Part shown: positions 32,088-43,096 of the stretch, one piece after another | Numbering within the stretch: the first letter of the stretch is position 1 | Layout of the letters: each line of letters begins with the position of its first letter | Assembly: GCA_014529385.2 (NCBI GenBank) | Contig: CM043965.1 | Location: 60,909,433 to 60,969,432, forward strand | Source: Adiantum capillus-veneris | Taxonomy: Eukaryota; Streptophyta; Polypodiopsida; Polypodiales; Pteridaceae | Direction of reading: 5' to 3' | Length of the DNA stretch: 60,000 bases | Made by a program: the position numbers and the translations under genes | The notes under the pieces: model-generated | What the model was told of the DNA's origin: nothing | The model's database searches: none | What the model saw: the letters and a program-made list of their open reading frames with translations, nothing else

Positions 32088-32142
<55 letters not shown>

Positions 32143-33092
32143 ACACACCCAAAAAACTCAGCTCAAAAGAGGATAATTTATGATGTTTACATTCAATAGA
32201 TCTTGGGCCAACACCAATGGGGCAAATAGCTCACACAATATGGGTAAAATATGCCAGATACAATCACAATTTGGAGCAGAAGCTTCGCTCATAGGAGAAA
32301 CTTACACAACCAAAACAGCAGAAAAACAGTGATGAATTTGGAAAAATGGACAACGCCATCGCGTCCGGGACGGCCCAAAACCCCAATCTACAATGTCAAA
32401 GTGCTCAAATCCGACCTCGAATGAGCAGTTTATGGCCAAAACAGACTCCAAAAACAGCAAAAACACAGTTGCGGCTGTTCCTCCTCTTCTCTCCACGTTT
32501 TTTCTGGTCTTCTCTCAGTTTTTTCAGTTCACACACTTAGCTTTATTACTTGGCCACCTTTGGCCTTTTAGTTGACCTCAAACGGCCCGGAACAAGCCAA
32601 AAAGTGGCCTCGCAGTGCATAGTTGTCACCCTGCTACATCCATCCGCACACCTGGCACTCAGCTTTTTTCAATAATGCATACCACAACCACGTATAGTGG
32701 CCCCAAAATATGGTCCTCATGATGACCTCTCTGCATAATTATCACAAAAAAAGATCCACATTGTGCCCGTACTTATCCACGTGTAGATATTGACCCCATT
32801 CGACCTCCTGACGCCACTAGATGCCATCTGACGTACCTGCTTACCTCATGTCGTTGGCCCGCGGATAGCTTCCTTGATAAGTTTTACGCGCTAGAAACTC
32901 CTCATTATTATAGAAAAAACACATTGGTACTGGTGATAGTGAAAATCGATGCACTATGTACATGTTGTCCTACCTGTACACATGTGGGCCCCACGTAACC
33001 ACCTGGATCTAGAAAATGGGCAATCTTTACTTGATGCACCATGCATGGGTATGTACATATACACAATCCCTTGCTTCAAAAAACTCCTGACA
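31887..33092 (-). repeat. E4 3' LTR
   Basis: Plus-strand ends are TGTGAGCGGG and CTCCTGACA, giving TG...CA on both strands. It contains (AC)21 at 31951-31992 and a GA run to 32139, and aligns with 39578-40731 throughout. At 1206 bp it is 52 bp longer than its partner, a difference explained by the microsatellites. Small open frames inside are repeat artefacts. Confidence 0.93.
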
Positions 33093-33097
33093 TAATT

Positions 33098-33110
33098 TGC
33101 CCATCCCCTA
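33098..33110 (-). other. E4 polypurine tract
   Basis: The minus strand reads taggggatgggca, ahead of the 3' LTR start TGTCAGGAG and separated from it by a short AT stretch. Its position fits a plus-strand primer. Confidence 0.5.
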
Positions 33111-33120
33111 GCCTGCTAGA

Positions 33121-34437
33121 TCATTCATGATCAGCAACAGCAAAAAGAGATATGAGACTCACCGCGTCACAGGTGTCCTCATCCCTCACACACATTACTT
33201 GCTCCACAGGCAACTCATCTTGCTCCACCATCATTAATCTAGCATGATACAATTTCAGACACAATCCATTTACCCTTGACTTATGTAAAATTCCATCCAG
33301 GTTAGCCAACTAATATGTACCATTTGGAAAACACTCCACTACCTTGAAAGGGCCTTCCCACTTAATTTGAAACTTCTTTTGGAAGGTATTGTCCAGCTTA
33401 CTGTTGTAGCACAAAACCAAGTCATGCTTCTTGATACCCTTACTTTTGACCTTTTCATTTATCTTTGCCAAAGCTTTATCCTGCATCTACCCATAATGTT
33501 CCAATGCACTCATCCTATCCAGTTGAACCTCTTGTAATTGTAAGAGCCTCTCTTTGAATGCATCACTAGGCGGCCCAAGCAACTTCTCTAGCATCTTTGT
33601 TGCAGGCAACTCTACTTCCATAGGCAATAGTGCTTCCTTTCCATATACCAAATGAAATGGAGTAAACCCTGTACCTATCTTCACCGAAGTACGGTAAGCC
33701 CATAATGCACTAGGCAATTCCAAATCCCAATTCTTTCCTTGGTGCTCTGTCACTTTCTAAAGAATTTGTACCAACTCACCATTGAATCTTTCATTTAAGC
33801 CATTACACTGCGGATAATAAGGAGTGGTATGCTGGTGCCTAATCTTCATCTTTGCGCATAAAAAGTCTAGCAGTTTAGCTCTAAAGCCTGGCCCCTTATC
33901 TGAAAGTAGCTCTAGTGGCACCCCAAACTTGCAACATATTTCATCATACACAAATTTTTCCACATCCTTTGCAGTGATTTGTTTTATTGCTATAGCCTCT
34001 GTCCATCTAGAGAGATAGTCCACTGCAGTCAAGATATAGCTTTTGCCCTTGCTTGTGATAGGTAACGGGCCTATTGCATCAATCCCCCACTTTTCAAACA
34101 CATCAAATGCCATAATGGTTTTTCGTAGCTCTGGCTTCAACACTCTATTCCCAAATGATTGACACTTATTGCAAGACCCACACCAATGGTGAACATCCTT
34201 GTGCAAAGTAGGCCATACATACCCCTCTTGCAAGATCTTATGCAAGGTGATCTTTAGAGCAAAATGTCCGCCACATGCACCTTCATGATTCTCTTCCAAC
34301 ACTCTATAAAGCTCCTCCCCCCAAGGTACATGTCTCAATACGAGATCAGCCCCTTTCATGTACAAGACATCACCAATCAATTTGTACATGTATGCTCTAC
34401 GCACAAAACCAATCATGTACAAGACATCACCAATCAA
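33121..34437 (-). pseudogene. E4 integrase
   Basis: One minus-strand frame is interrupted by stops near 33757, 33484 and 33310. It has the zinc module (GGHFALKITLHKIL ... CNKCQ), the core with Asp in WGIDAIGPLP, Asp in LLSDKGPGF and Glu in LNERFNGEL, then WAYRTSVKIGTGFTPF and a GPF module (KWEGPFKVVECF). Catalytic residues are intact; the stops make it a pseudogene. The N-terminal end is disturbed by a local triplication at 34357-34520. Confidence 0.82.
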
Positions 34438-34516
34438 TTTGTACCTGTATGCTCTACGAGATCAGCCCCTTTCATGTACAAGACATCACCAATCAATTTG
34501 TACCTGTATGCTCTAC
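34357..34516. repeat. three copies of a 44-bp unit inside E4 pol
   Basis: 'catgtacaagacatcacc' starts at 34357, 34414 and 34473 (periods 57 and 59), each copy running to 'tatgctctac'. It lies between the second RNase H and the integrase zinc module. The added length (116 bp) is not a multiple of three. Confidence 0.93.
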
Positions 34517-35356
34517 CTGTATGTCTTTCGGAATGATTCCTGTTAGCAAAAACTCCTCTTCTTGAGCCAAACTTTCCCGACCATGATAAAGAGGTAAATT
34601 GGTCCTCAATACAAATAGCTCCCCAATCATGGTTTGAGCTGCTTCATGTGCCTCTCCATTTAGAGCACGTTCCATGTGTCTGATGCTCCATGCTTCGAAT
34701 TTTTTTAACAGGCCTTTAATTCTGAAACACATTTCCTTCAATGAGGTGTTCTTGCTCCTCCACACACCCAGCACTTGCTTCACAACTAACAAGGAATCAC
34801 CTTTTATGCTCAACCTTCTAATCCCATGATTCAAACAAATGTGTAATCCGGCTTCCAACATAGCATATTCAGCCTCATTGTTACTATGTGCATCCAATTT
34901 GAACCCTCTCTTGCATACTAGCTTCCCCTCTGGATCATAAAGTGCTATACCCCCTGAAGCTGCATCATGGCTTTTCCTGTATGAGCCATCAAAGAACAAA
35001 ACATGTGCATTGCTGATCTGTGGAACTTCTTCGACTACCTTTCTCACCACCTCTTCCTTAACAAGAAGGGGATTCTCCTTGTAAGTCAACAAATCAGCTA
35101 GGGTAGCCCTTGTGCTATCTTCCACTAGAAAAGAGAACTCAAACTCTTGCATCTCAATTACCCATTTCTTGACCACATTTGACATGTTAGTGCCATTAAT
35201 TAAATGTGGCAAAAAGGCATAACTCATCAAGAAAACAAAAGGTCGTGGTAGCAAGTAATGACGAAATCGTCGAGACAAGCAAATATTACATTGGCCATCA
35301 CTAGCTCTACTTCCGAGAATTTTCTCTCTGCTACCAGCTTCACTCGGCTTGCACAA
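34493..35356 (-). pseudogene. E4 RNase H remnant and second (archaeal-type) RNase H
   Basis: The first part (RRFRHYLLPRPFVFL ... LADLLTYKE) is the end of the retroviral-type RNase H. Then ISNAHVLFFDGSYRKS, LDAHSNNEAEYAMLEAGL and IKGDSLLVVKQVLGVW form an archaeal-type RNase H with Asp, Glu and Asp in place; the last acidic position reads NGEAHEAA. This extra domain defines Tat elements, where it is thought to replace the original RNase H. It lies just before integrase. Confidence 0.82.
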
Positions 35357-35544
35357 TACACTGGCCTCATATAATGGCTACCCTTCCCCTTTGGCAATAA
35401 CATGGCTCCAATGGCATCATCCCCTACTGATGGATTTACATAAAATTCTTTCTCCCAATCAGGAGCTTGCATGGCTGACAACCCCCCTAACACCTCTTTC
35501 CCCTCTTGAAACACTTCTTCACACTTGTCATCCCATTGGATCAT
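35227..35544 (-). pseudogene. E4 retroviral-type RNase H, degenerate
   Basis: EFYVNPSVGDDAIGAMLL aligns with HIDASNFAIGC of E1 but has no Asp at the first catalytic site. The third site (FLMSYAFLP, in the overlapping frame) has lost Asp as well. The Glu region is SEVELVM. A frameshift lies at about 35275. Loss of this active site beside an intact archaeal-type RNase H fits the known Tat pattern. Confidence 0.7.
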
Positions 35545-37152
35545 GCTTTGCCACTTGCTGTAATGGATAAAGGATCTGCGAAGACAATGGAATAAATCGT
35601 GCCATGTACTTCACTTTGTGTATAAAAGTTGCCAATTGCTTTGTACTCGTAGGTGATGGAAGAAGAATAATAGACTTAACCTTGTCTGGATCAGCCTCAA
35701 TGCCATTTTCTGACACCATGTGGCCCAATAACTTCACCCTTGGCTGTGCTAGATGACATTTCTTTGGATCTAGTTGTCCTTTACATTCATCATATCGAGC
35801 CAATACCATCTACAACTTCTCATGGTGTTCAACCCTACTGCTGTAGACACAGAAGTCGTCCATAAAGGCTTTAACACAACTACCAATGAATGGTTCCAAT
35901 ACCCAATTTTCTCTCTCTTGATAGAAGGAAGGTCCATTTGTCAAGGGCCAAATGGCAATACCATGTAGCAATAAGAGCCCCATGGCGTAATGAAAGCTGT
36001 CTTTGTTTGGTCTTTAAGAGCAATCTTTAACTAAAAATAGCCTGAAAAACCATCACACACACTATACCTTTCATAACCTGCCACCGAATCCAAGATCTGA
36101 TCAATGAATGGAAGAGGATATGGGTTCTTCTTAGTGGCTGCGTTTAAGGGTTTAAAATCTACACAAATCCTCCACTTTCCATCCTTCTTTGGAGTGACTA
36201 CTATTGGACTCGCCCATTCTGTGGTTTCCACTGGCACTATGAACCCTGTCTTCAATGACTTGTCCACCTCTTCCTGCAAGGCTTCCATCTGCTCTTGACC
36301 CATCCTTCTTAGCCTTTGTCGCACTGGCTTAGCACCTTCTTTCAGCTCTATATGCATCTCTTTGACCTTGAACCGTCTGATCTCTTCATATGAAGTAATG
36401 AACAAATCAGGAAAGCTAGCCAGCATGTGCAAATATATCTCCTTCTCCATAGCTGAGAGGTCTCCACTAATCATTTGTGTCATCAAATCCTGCTTCTTTG
36501 ACAATTCAACCTTGGTTTGCATCAGCCCTTCAATCACTTCATAAGGCCCTTCACTTTCATCTTCAACCTCATTTGCAAATGCGACTAAACCAGACTCATG
36601 GATTTCTTTGTCCATCAAAAGAAATGCAACATCAACATCCTCATCACTGCTAGTAGTACTATCAGTGTCCTCATCAATCAATGTGAAATAGTCTTCTTCA
36701 CTAGACTCATCCTCATCTTCATAAAGCTCCTCCAATCGTTTCCTTGTGTCCATATTATATAGCTTCTTGGCACCTGTCTTTCCATAGAGGCTAATTGTAC
36801 CACGTCTCCAATCTTGAACAGCTCCCACTGCACGTAACCATGGTCTACCAAGTATAATAGGATATGCTCTCAATCCCGCTGGCATCACATTAAAATCAAC
36901 CACCGCCTTTGCATCATATGCCTCCACTTCTAAGCTCTTTACAACACCCAAAAATTTTACTTTTTGATGGTTTGCCAATCTGATCTGAAAGTCTGACACC
37001 CCAGTCACTGTGAGACCCATCTTCTCAACGCATGAGTGTGTTATGACACATATTTGGGCTCCACCATCCACATAACCTTGTCCTAGATTTTTTTTTTTGT
37101 GCCACACATCTACTATTGGACAAATGTCTGTTACCTCATCCATTGCCAACAC
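35528..37152 (-). pseudogene. E4 protease and reverse transcriptase
   Basis: From 37152 the frame gives GYVDGGAQICVITHS (protease site, D-G-G-A as in E1), LGRPWLRAVGAVQDW, an acidic linker, then RT blocks SPIVVTPKKDGKWRICVDF, VAGYERYSVCDGFSGYF. A stop at 36031 follows. Text continues to the catalytic KAFMDDFCVYSS (about 35850) and to VKLLGHMVSENGIEADPDK and FIHKVKYMARFIP (35809-35528). The tract between FSGYF and the MDD block is shortened and shifted. Confidence 0.8.
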
Positions 37153-37239
37153 CTTTACTCAACCTCTCTCCAGCTCTTTCTCCATTGGGTTAACCATCCT
37201 CTTCCACTGTCGCTTTAGCTTAGGAACCATCTCTATGAG

Positions 37240-37809
37240 CTACCCAAAAGTAACATCTGCCTTCCTGCTTGTCAGATCCTCCTTCAAGTCATAGCTTAAT
37301 TGCCCATCCCCTAGTGGAAAATCTGAAACATGAAACTTGCGACGAGCCCTTCTTTTCCTCTTGGCCTTGACATCCTCGCCTTCATGGCTCTTTCCCTTCT
37401 TCTTACTAGGACATGGGGCACTTCTTCCTTCCTTGTCCTCTGTGGTCCTCTTCCCAACAGGCATCACTAATGTATCCTCTAGCTTTGATGCCTTCTCCAA
37501 GGTGACTACACTTATCACTTTTGTCTTTCCCTTTTCCTCCTGGGTTAATCCACTGGTTCCTTCTTCTCCCTTAATTTCAATGCCATAATCATTTGACCTA
37601 GTTAGCACCTATCTTGGCAATGGATACGTGTCTCCTCCCATCCTTGGTGGCTTATCACATTGCAGGCTGATGTGGCCCAACTCTCTGCAATTATAACACG
37701 TGGGCGTCTGCCTCCAAAACCTACCATTGCTTTGTCCAACACCATTCCTAGGTCTTTCTTCACCTCCTGGCTGATTTGCAAACCTCCCTCGACCTCGATT
37801 ATTTTCCAC
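37240..37809 (-). pseudogene. E4 nucleocapsid region
   Basis: CYNCRELGHISLQC is a perfect CX2CX4HX4C zinc knuckle following an Arg/Gly/Asn-rich segment. After a TAG at 37609-37611 the same frame gives a Lys/Glu/Arg-rich linker to a second TAG at 37240-37242, then the protease frame in phase. It would bind RNA in the particle. Confidence 0.75.
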
Positions 37810-37871
37810 TTAACCTAGCATGTGTAGGTTGAGATTCTTCATTAAATCTACCACTTGCCTCATGTCTTGCC

Positions 37872-38636
37872 TTAGCCCATCATCTTGCACTGTTGTAGTA
37901 CCACTGCTAGCATAACCTGAGGAGTAATAGAAACCACTGGTTCATGATGAACCCCTGGCATGTGACCTTGTAAAGAGTCCATAGGCTGAAATTCAGACCT
38001 CATGGGCAAAGACTCCACCCCTAAATGGATCATTTTCCTCAGCTTCCACTCTTTGTTCCTTGTTACCTCTAGTGCATCTTCATATGTCCTAGGCTTCTTT
38101 AGCTCCACTCTCCAATGTATATTCTCTGAAAGACCAGCCAAGAACCTGTCCTTCTTCATCATGTCAGGCGGGGGTACTTGTGGTGCTAAGGCCTTGCACA
38201 TCCGCTCCCATGACAATGAAAACTTACGTATGTACGCATCTACTGGCTCACCTTCCTTCTGCACCAAACCTTGTACTTCTTGCCACACTTTGTCAGGATC
38301 TTCTATCTTCACAAACTCCACTTCCAATCCATGCCTTAGATTGTCCCAACTCAATCTTACAGGCGGATCAGCCACACGCAACTCCTCTTCAAATGCTTTG
38401 GACCAAACTCGTGCATCACTCTTCAAAAAAATTTGGAGAAGACGTAACAGCTGCGCCGGGTCATGAATCTGGTTGCTAATGCAAGCAATCTCCATCTTTT
38501 CCAAAAAGTCTTCGACATCTTCATCACTTCTTCCATGAAACTCTGGATAAGAGAAAGCCATGGCTACCCAAGTTACAATGCTTTGAGAACCCCTTCGAAC
38601 ACACGTGCAAGAACCCAAAACTTTTGACTGACTCAA
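37872..38636 (-). pseudogene. E4 gag capsid
   Basis: The likely start is the ATG at 38561-38559 (AFSYPEFHGRSDED). YPEFHGRSDEDVEDFLEKME, WDNLRHGLEVEF, KEGEPVDAYIRKFSLSWERM and FLAGLSENIHWRVE are the retrotransposon gag pattern. The frame closes 60 bp before the nucleocapsid frame, so a frameshift or small deletion separates them. Confidence 0.8.
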
Positions 38637-39577
38637 TCCCCAGAAACTTCAATGGAGCTCAACTTTAGATAAGCACAAACACATGCACATCAAATGAGTT
38701 TTCATAGTTAATCATGGGAATTACAATAGGCAAAGGACATTCCAGTATCTCTCTTAATCTTCTTGGCCCGAACATAAAGACTATGCGCTGCTAGAAAAAA
38801 ATCTTCCTGGACACATGAACATTTATCTGGATTCTTTGAGTTAAATGAAAAGGAGTGAATTGAGGGCCATTTTGATCATCCATTAAAGCCAACCGTGCAA
38901 CTCCCAAGAAGGCACACCTGTCTTATCCTCTAATTTTGCCAAAATTTCAGCAGCATAAATGGCTTAAAAGACCAAAAAATCAGCCATCATAACTTGGAAA
39001 ATTTTTGGTAGAGTTTCCACAGAAGTAGAGCAGTAAGAACCCAAAATATAGACTGTATATATATGCATAAACTGCCAACAATAGAACCCGAGCATCAAGT
39101 AGGAATCACTAGTACATAGCCTATGGCGAGGTCACGAAAAGGGTGCTCCAACTACCTATATCACTGAAAGGATCTCACATTTGAGAATCCCCCAGCTCAA
39201 TAAAACCTCACGCTATCGACCCTCTCACAAAAGCTTATGCGAATCTCCTATAGTCAAGTCTCAGAAATGACTATCTTCCAGACCAAGTCTCAGAAATGGC
39301 TTGGACTACCAAATAAAACCAAGTATGGCTCCACAAAGGCGTACAATGGCAGTATCCACAAGTAGCGAACAATACCAGTAGACAATGCGCTCAAACAGGC
39401 ACCAAATGAAAACCCACGGCAACTGCAAGTGACTCCCACTTGCCAGTGTATCACTCTGCTCCAGCTACCTGTACCTCTGTGAATCACTTGTATATGTACC
39501 TGTCCCTGTAACCTGTAGCCTGTAATCCCAAAGCTGAAGGTACTCGAAGAAGATCCTCCATGGGGGTGCCAAAAGAA
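38637..39577 (-). other. E4 leader and possible primer site
   Basis: Noncoding sequence between gag and 5' LTR. The minus strand next to the LTR reads ttcttttggcacccccatgg; the TGG (complement of 39569-39571) is the normal first triplet of a primer site, but I cannot assign the tRNA. No gene was seen. Confidence 0.5.
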
Positions 39578-40731
39578 TGTGATCAGGATAGAAACACACA
39601 CAACGTCTCTATAATGACCCGACAGACACTCTTGGGATGATACACACACACACACACACACTATAGGGCACCACTCGGCTTACACAACCCACCTGGCCGA
39701 GACAGGGAACACACCGATGGAGTGAGAGGAGAGAGACTACCCATTTACCCACTCCACACAGAGAGAGAGACACACACACACACACACCCAAAAAACTCAG
39801 CTCAAAAGAGGAGAATTTATGATGTTTACATTCAATAGAGCTTGGGCCAACACCAATGGGGCAAATAGCTCACACAATATGGATAAAATATGCCAGATAC
39901 AATCACAAATTGGAGCAGAAGCTTCGCTCATAGGAGAAACTTACAAAGCTAAAACAGCAAAAAAACAGTGAGAAATTTGGCAAAATGGACAGCGCCATCG
40001 CGTCCGAAACGGCCCAAAACCCGAGTCTACAATGTCAAAGTGCTCAAATCCGACCTCGGATGAGCAGTTTTGTGGCCAAAACAGGCTCCAAAAACAGCAA
40101 AAACACAGTTGCAGTTGTTCCTCCTCTTCTCTCCATGTTTTTTCTGTTCTTCTCTCAATTTTTTCAGTTCACACACTTAGATTTATTACTTGGGCACCCT
40201 TGGCCTTTTAGTTGACCTCAAACGGACCCCGAACAGGCCAAAAAGTGGCCTTGCAATGCATAGTTGTCACCCTGCTGCATCCATCCGCACACCTGGCACT
40301 CAACTTTTTTCAATAATGCATACTGCAACCACGTGAAGTGGCCCCAAAATATGGTCCTCATGATGACCTTTCTGCATAATTATTACAAGAAAACATCCAC
40401 ATTGTGTCCGTACTTATCCACGTGCAGATATTGACCCCATTCGACCTCCTGATGCCACTAGATTCCATCTGATGCACCTGCTCACCTCATGTCGTCGGGC
40501 CGCGGATAGCTTCCTCGAGAAGTTTTATGCGCTAGAAACTCCTCATTATTATAGAAAAACACACTGGTACTTGTGATAATGAAAATCGATGCACTATGTA
40601 CATGCTGTCCTACCTGTACACATGTGGCCCCACGTAACCACCTAGCTCTGGAAAATGGGCAATCCTTATTTTATGCACCATGCATGGGTATGTACATATG
40701 AGCAATCCCTTGCTTCAGCAAACTCTTGACA
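39578..40731 (-). repeat. E4 5' LTR
   Basis: Plus-strand ends are TGTGATCAGG and CTCTTGACA. It aligns with 31887-33092 with a substitution roughly every 20 bases by eye. (AC)10 at 39642-39661 and about (GA)5 at 39761-39770 replace the longer runs of the partner. Confidence 0.93.
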
Positions 40732-41765
40732 GTGTCTAGAACTTTACCAATATTTTTATATCTGTCATTGAGGGTTTCAACCATGTTGAAATCCCCCATC
40801 AAAATGACTTCCCCTTGGAGAGTGTGGAGGGCGTCTCAAAGGGAAGTCCCATCTGAAACAAAGCCACTTGCAAAGATGGAGACCATAGTGTAGCATATAG
40901 GATGGGAGATAGCGTTAGCTACCTAGTTGTTACCTATAAGAGCTACAAACTCGTTCATCTGAATTCTGTGAGGTATACCAATCGTAGTGCCACTTGAAAA
41001 TTTGTTATGGGCGGAGACAATCCACTTGTGTTGCTTGGAGATGGAGTCTAGGCATTGTTGAAGCTCAAAGTCTAAGGTTTTAACCTCCTAGAGGGCGATC
41101 ATGTTCGCAGAGTTGTCTACCAACAAATAACAAATCTTTCTCGCTTTGAGAGGGTCGAAAAGCCCCTTTTTATTCCATGAGAGAGCTTCATTAGTGGGAT
41201 TTCTTGTCTTTTCTATTCTTGTTGGGATTACCTTTTGCCCATAGTGGAAACAAGCAGTGGGGAGATACTTGTAATGAAGAGGTTGCTCTAGGCAATCTCC
41301 GTCATCTGTGCGGATATCAATGGTAGATGGCAGGTCGACCGACACATCCGTTTTGATAAGGACATGGGGGTGCCAAGAGGGTATGTAGTCCGACTGAGAC
41401 TTGGTGCCAAGGACTTTGCCCGAGTTTGCACCTATGGCTCTCAAATGGGAATGATAGTGGAGGGCCAAATTTGAGAACTCTACCCAAATAGGGTAGTTGA
41501 AAAGTGAAGAGCACTTAGGGTTAAAGTCTTTGTTCCACATGAACACATTGAGGGGGGAAGATTTGATGATCCACTGTCCATAATTGAGGACGTGAGTGCC
41601 ATTTCTTGGTTCTTGAATGTTAAGTATGGAGCGTGATTTACCCCTTGTAATTTCTGTGGTAAAAACGCACATTTGTAAGGCCCCCATTATGAGGAGAAGC
41701 CATTGTGCGTGAAGGAAAATCACTCGCCGGAAACCAAAATTTTCACGGCCAAAATTCAGGGGCAA
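40732..41765 (-). pseudogene. LINE-B ORF1 fused to endonuclease, 5' part of the split copy
   Basis: The open frame 41765-41088 first matches LINE-A ORF1 (HVLNYGQWIIKSSPL, YPIWVEFSNLALH, YKYLPTACFHYG). It then jumps to ALSWNKKGLFDP and ARKICYLLVDNSANMIAL, which match the start of LINE-A ORF2. The zinc knuckle after CFHYG and the Pro-rich ORF1 end are missing, so ORF1 and endonuclease are fused by a deletion. After a stop the endonuclease continues (ILMGDFNMVETLNDRY) to 40732, where E4 begins. Confidence 0.75.
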
Positions 41766-41789
41766 CTTTAGGGGATATTCCTTTTCGCT

Positions 41790-42350
41790 AGAATATTATG
41801 GCCGGACGGCGGCCGGAAAGTGGTCGAAAAACGATTGGTCGGTTGGCCGGTGGCCAGTAGTCAATGGTCAGTGGCCGGTGGTCGGAAGTCAGTGGCCGGT
41901 GGCCGAATTCAAAAGCGGATTTGTCTACACAAGGGCGGCCACACATGGGCGGATTGGAGGGTCCGATTTGGACTTATTCACACAAGGACGGCTACACATG
42001 GCTGCCTCTCATGAGAGAGGGCAGCCCTTTTGGCCTATAAAAGGAGGATATTTCTACACACATTTTATAGTGTGAAGTTGATGCAACAATGTGAGTGTGA
42101 GGTGGTGAGAGTGAAGCAAGGCGGGAGCTCTATTAAGGGTATAATCCCTTTGTAAACTACTTCTTTTTTTGAAGTACGAAGGCCAGTGAGTGGCTGCTTT
42201 CCCGTGGACGTAGCCCACATTGGGTGAACCACGTATATCGTGTGTATTCTCTATCTCTCTCTACTCTATAATCTCTTGTGTGTGAAATCTATCTCTCTCC
42301 ATTAAGTAATCTACTCAAATATCTATTTAGCTACGTCATCTTTCCTAACA
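41790..42350 (+). repeat. solo Copia-type LTR (left border uncertain)
   Basis: tataaaagg at about 42038, then cccgtggacgtagcccacat and gggtgaaccacgtat, the conserved 'GACGTAG...GAACCACGT' box of plant Copia LTRs. It ends in ...tttcctaaca at 42350. The left part has a GGCCGGTGG-rich minisatellite (41833-41904). No primer site or coding follows. No target duplication was found. Confidence 0.6.
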
Positions 42351-43096
42351 TTGAAGACAAAGACGTAGTGTATTTTGGGGAGGGCATGGATGGTCTTGAG
42401 CCTGGAACCTATGGAACGCCATTGTGTCCACATCCAAGACCGCAGGATCTTTGCAAGAGGACGTGAGCTTGCTAAGAGGCCGATGAGGGCTCAGCCTCAA
42501 GCATCAGGAAAAATATGAACCCCAAAAGGGCCTTGTAAGGATCCCTAATGGGTCATGTTGCACTTTCTAACTTGAGCTGATGGAAGGGTCACCTGAGGAT
42601 TACCTGTTCCATCTGCTGCAGATCACTTTACTGAAGCTATTTTGTTTTCTCGGCTAAAAAGGTTTTTGGGTAGCAGATTCTCCTTTGTAGGGGGAGTTTG
42701 TGAAGCAACAACTTTATCTACACCTGAAGGGCCATTAGATGCTGCATCTGCGCTTGCTAGCCATTGAGGTTGTGAAGGTCGAATGGTAGGGATGCCTAAA
42801 TATTCTGAACAATATCCACTGGTAGTGCGTCCACCACCTCCTCGTAAAGGGCACCAGGGAGTAGGGGTTGGCCTTCATGTAGTGGGTGGAGAATATTGGT
42901 GTGTACGAGTGATCTGTGAGGAGAGGATTAGACGGGGATTAGGTGGATTCATGAGGAGGGGCGCGAGGAGAGACGGGGGGAAGTGACATCGTCCCTCCCC
43001 CCCGAGTGACGGTCGTGAAGAAACAGCTTAGACGACCATCACTACTTATAAGTTTTCCCAAGTTTCACACCTCAATTCCGTCTCAGGATTTCTCTT
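42351..43096. other. no recognisable feature
   Basis: It lies between the solo LTR and LINE-A. A Gly/Arg-rich + frame at 42783-42986 starts at an ATG, but nothing else supports it and I do not call it. Confidence 0.4.

Larger units (their letters stand above)
31887..40731 (-). mobile_element. E4: Tat-like Ty3/gypsy element inserted in LINE-B
   Basis: Two LTRs in the same orientation (31887-33092 and 39578-40731) bound gag, nucleocapsid, protease, RT, degenerate RNase H, a second archaeal-type RNase H, and integrase, all on the minus strand. A second RNase H is the hallmark of the Tat lineage. Both flanks belong to one LINE endonuclease. I see no target duplication (cccgt on the left, gtgtc on the right). 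LTRs differ by scattered substitutions and by microsatellite length, and coding has many stops, so it is old compared with E5. Confidence 0.9.

Noticed and set aside
31617-32152. Minus-strand frames beginning with Cys-Val or Ser-Leu runs
   Set aside because: They arise from the AC and GA runs of the E4 3' LTR joined to LINE-B by chance.
34264-34565. Three + strand frames over the E4 pol triplication
   Set aside because: They are antisense shadows of the integrase region kept open by the repeated 44-bp unit.
31882-40736. 5-bp target duplication for E4
   Set aside because: The bases are cccgt and gtgtc; shifting the borders by 1-2 bases does not make them match.
41820-42075. Two + frames over the GGCCGGTGG region
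   Set aside because: Minisatellite within a solo LTR; reading is Val/Gly/Ser repeats without a family.
42783-42986. 67-codon Gly/Arg-rich frame
   Set aside because: No support beyond being open; neighbours are repeats.
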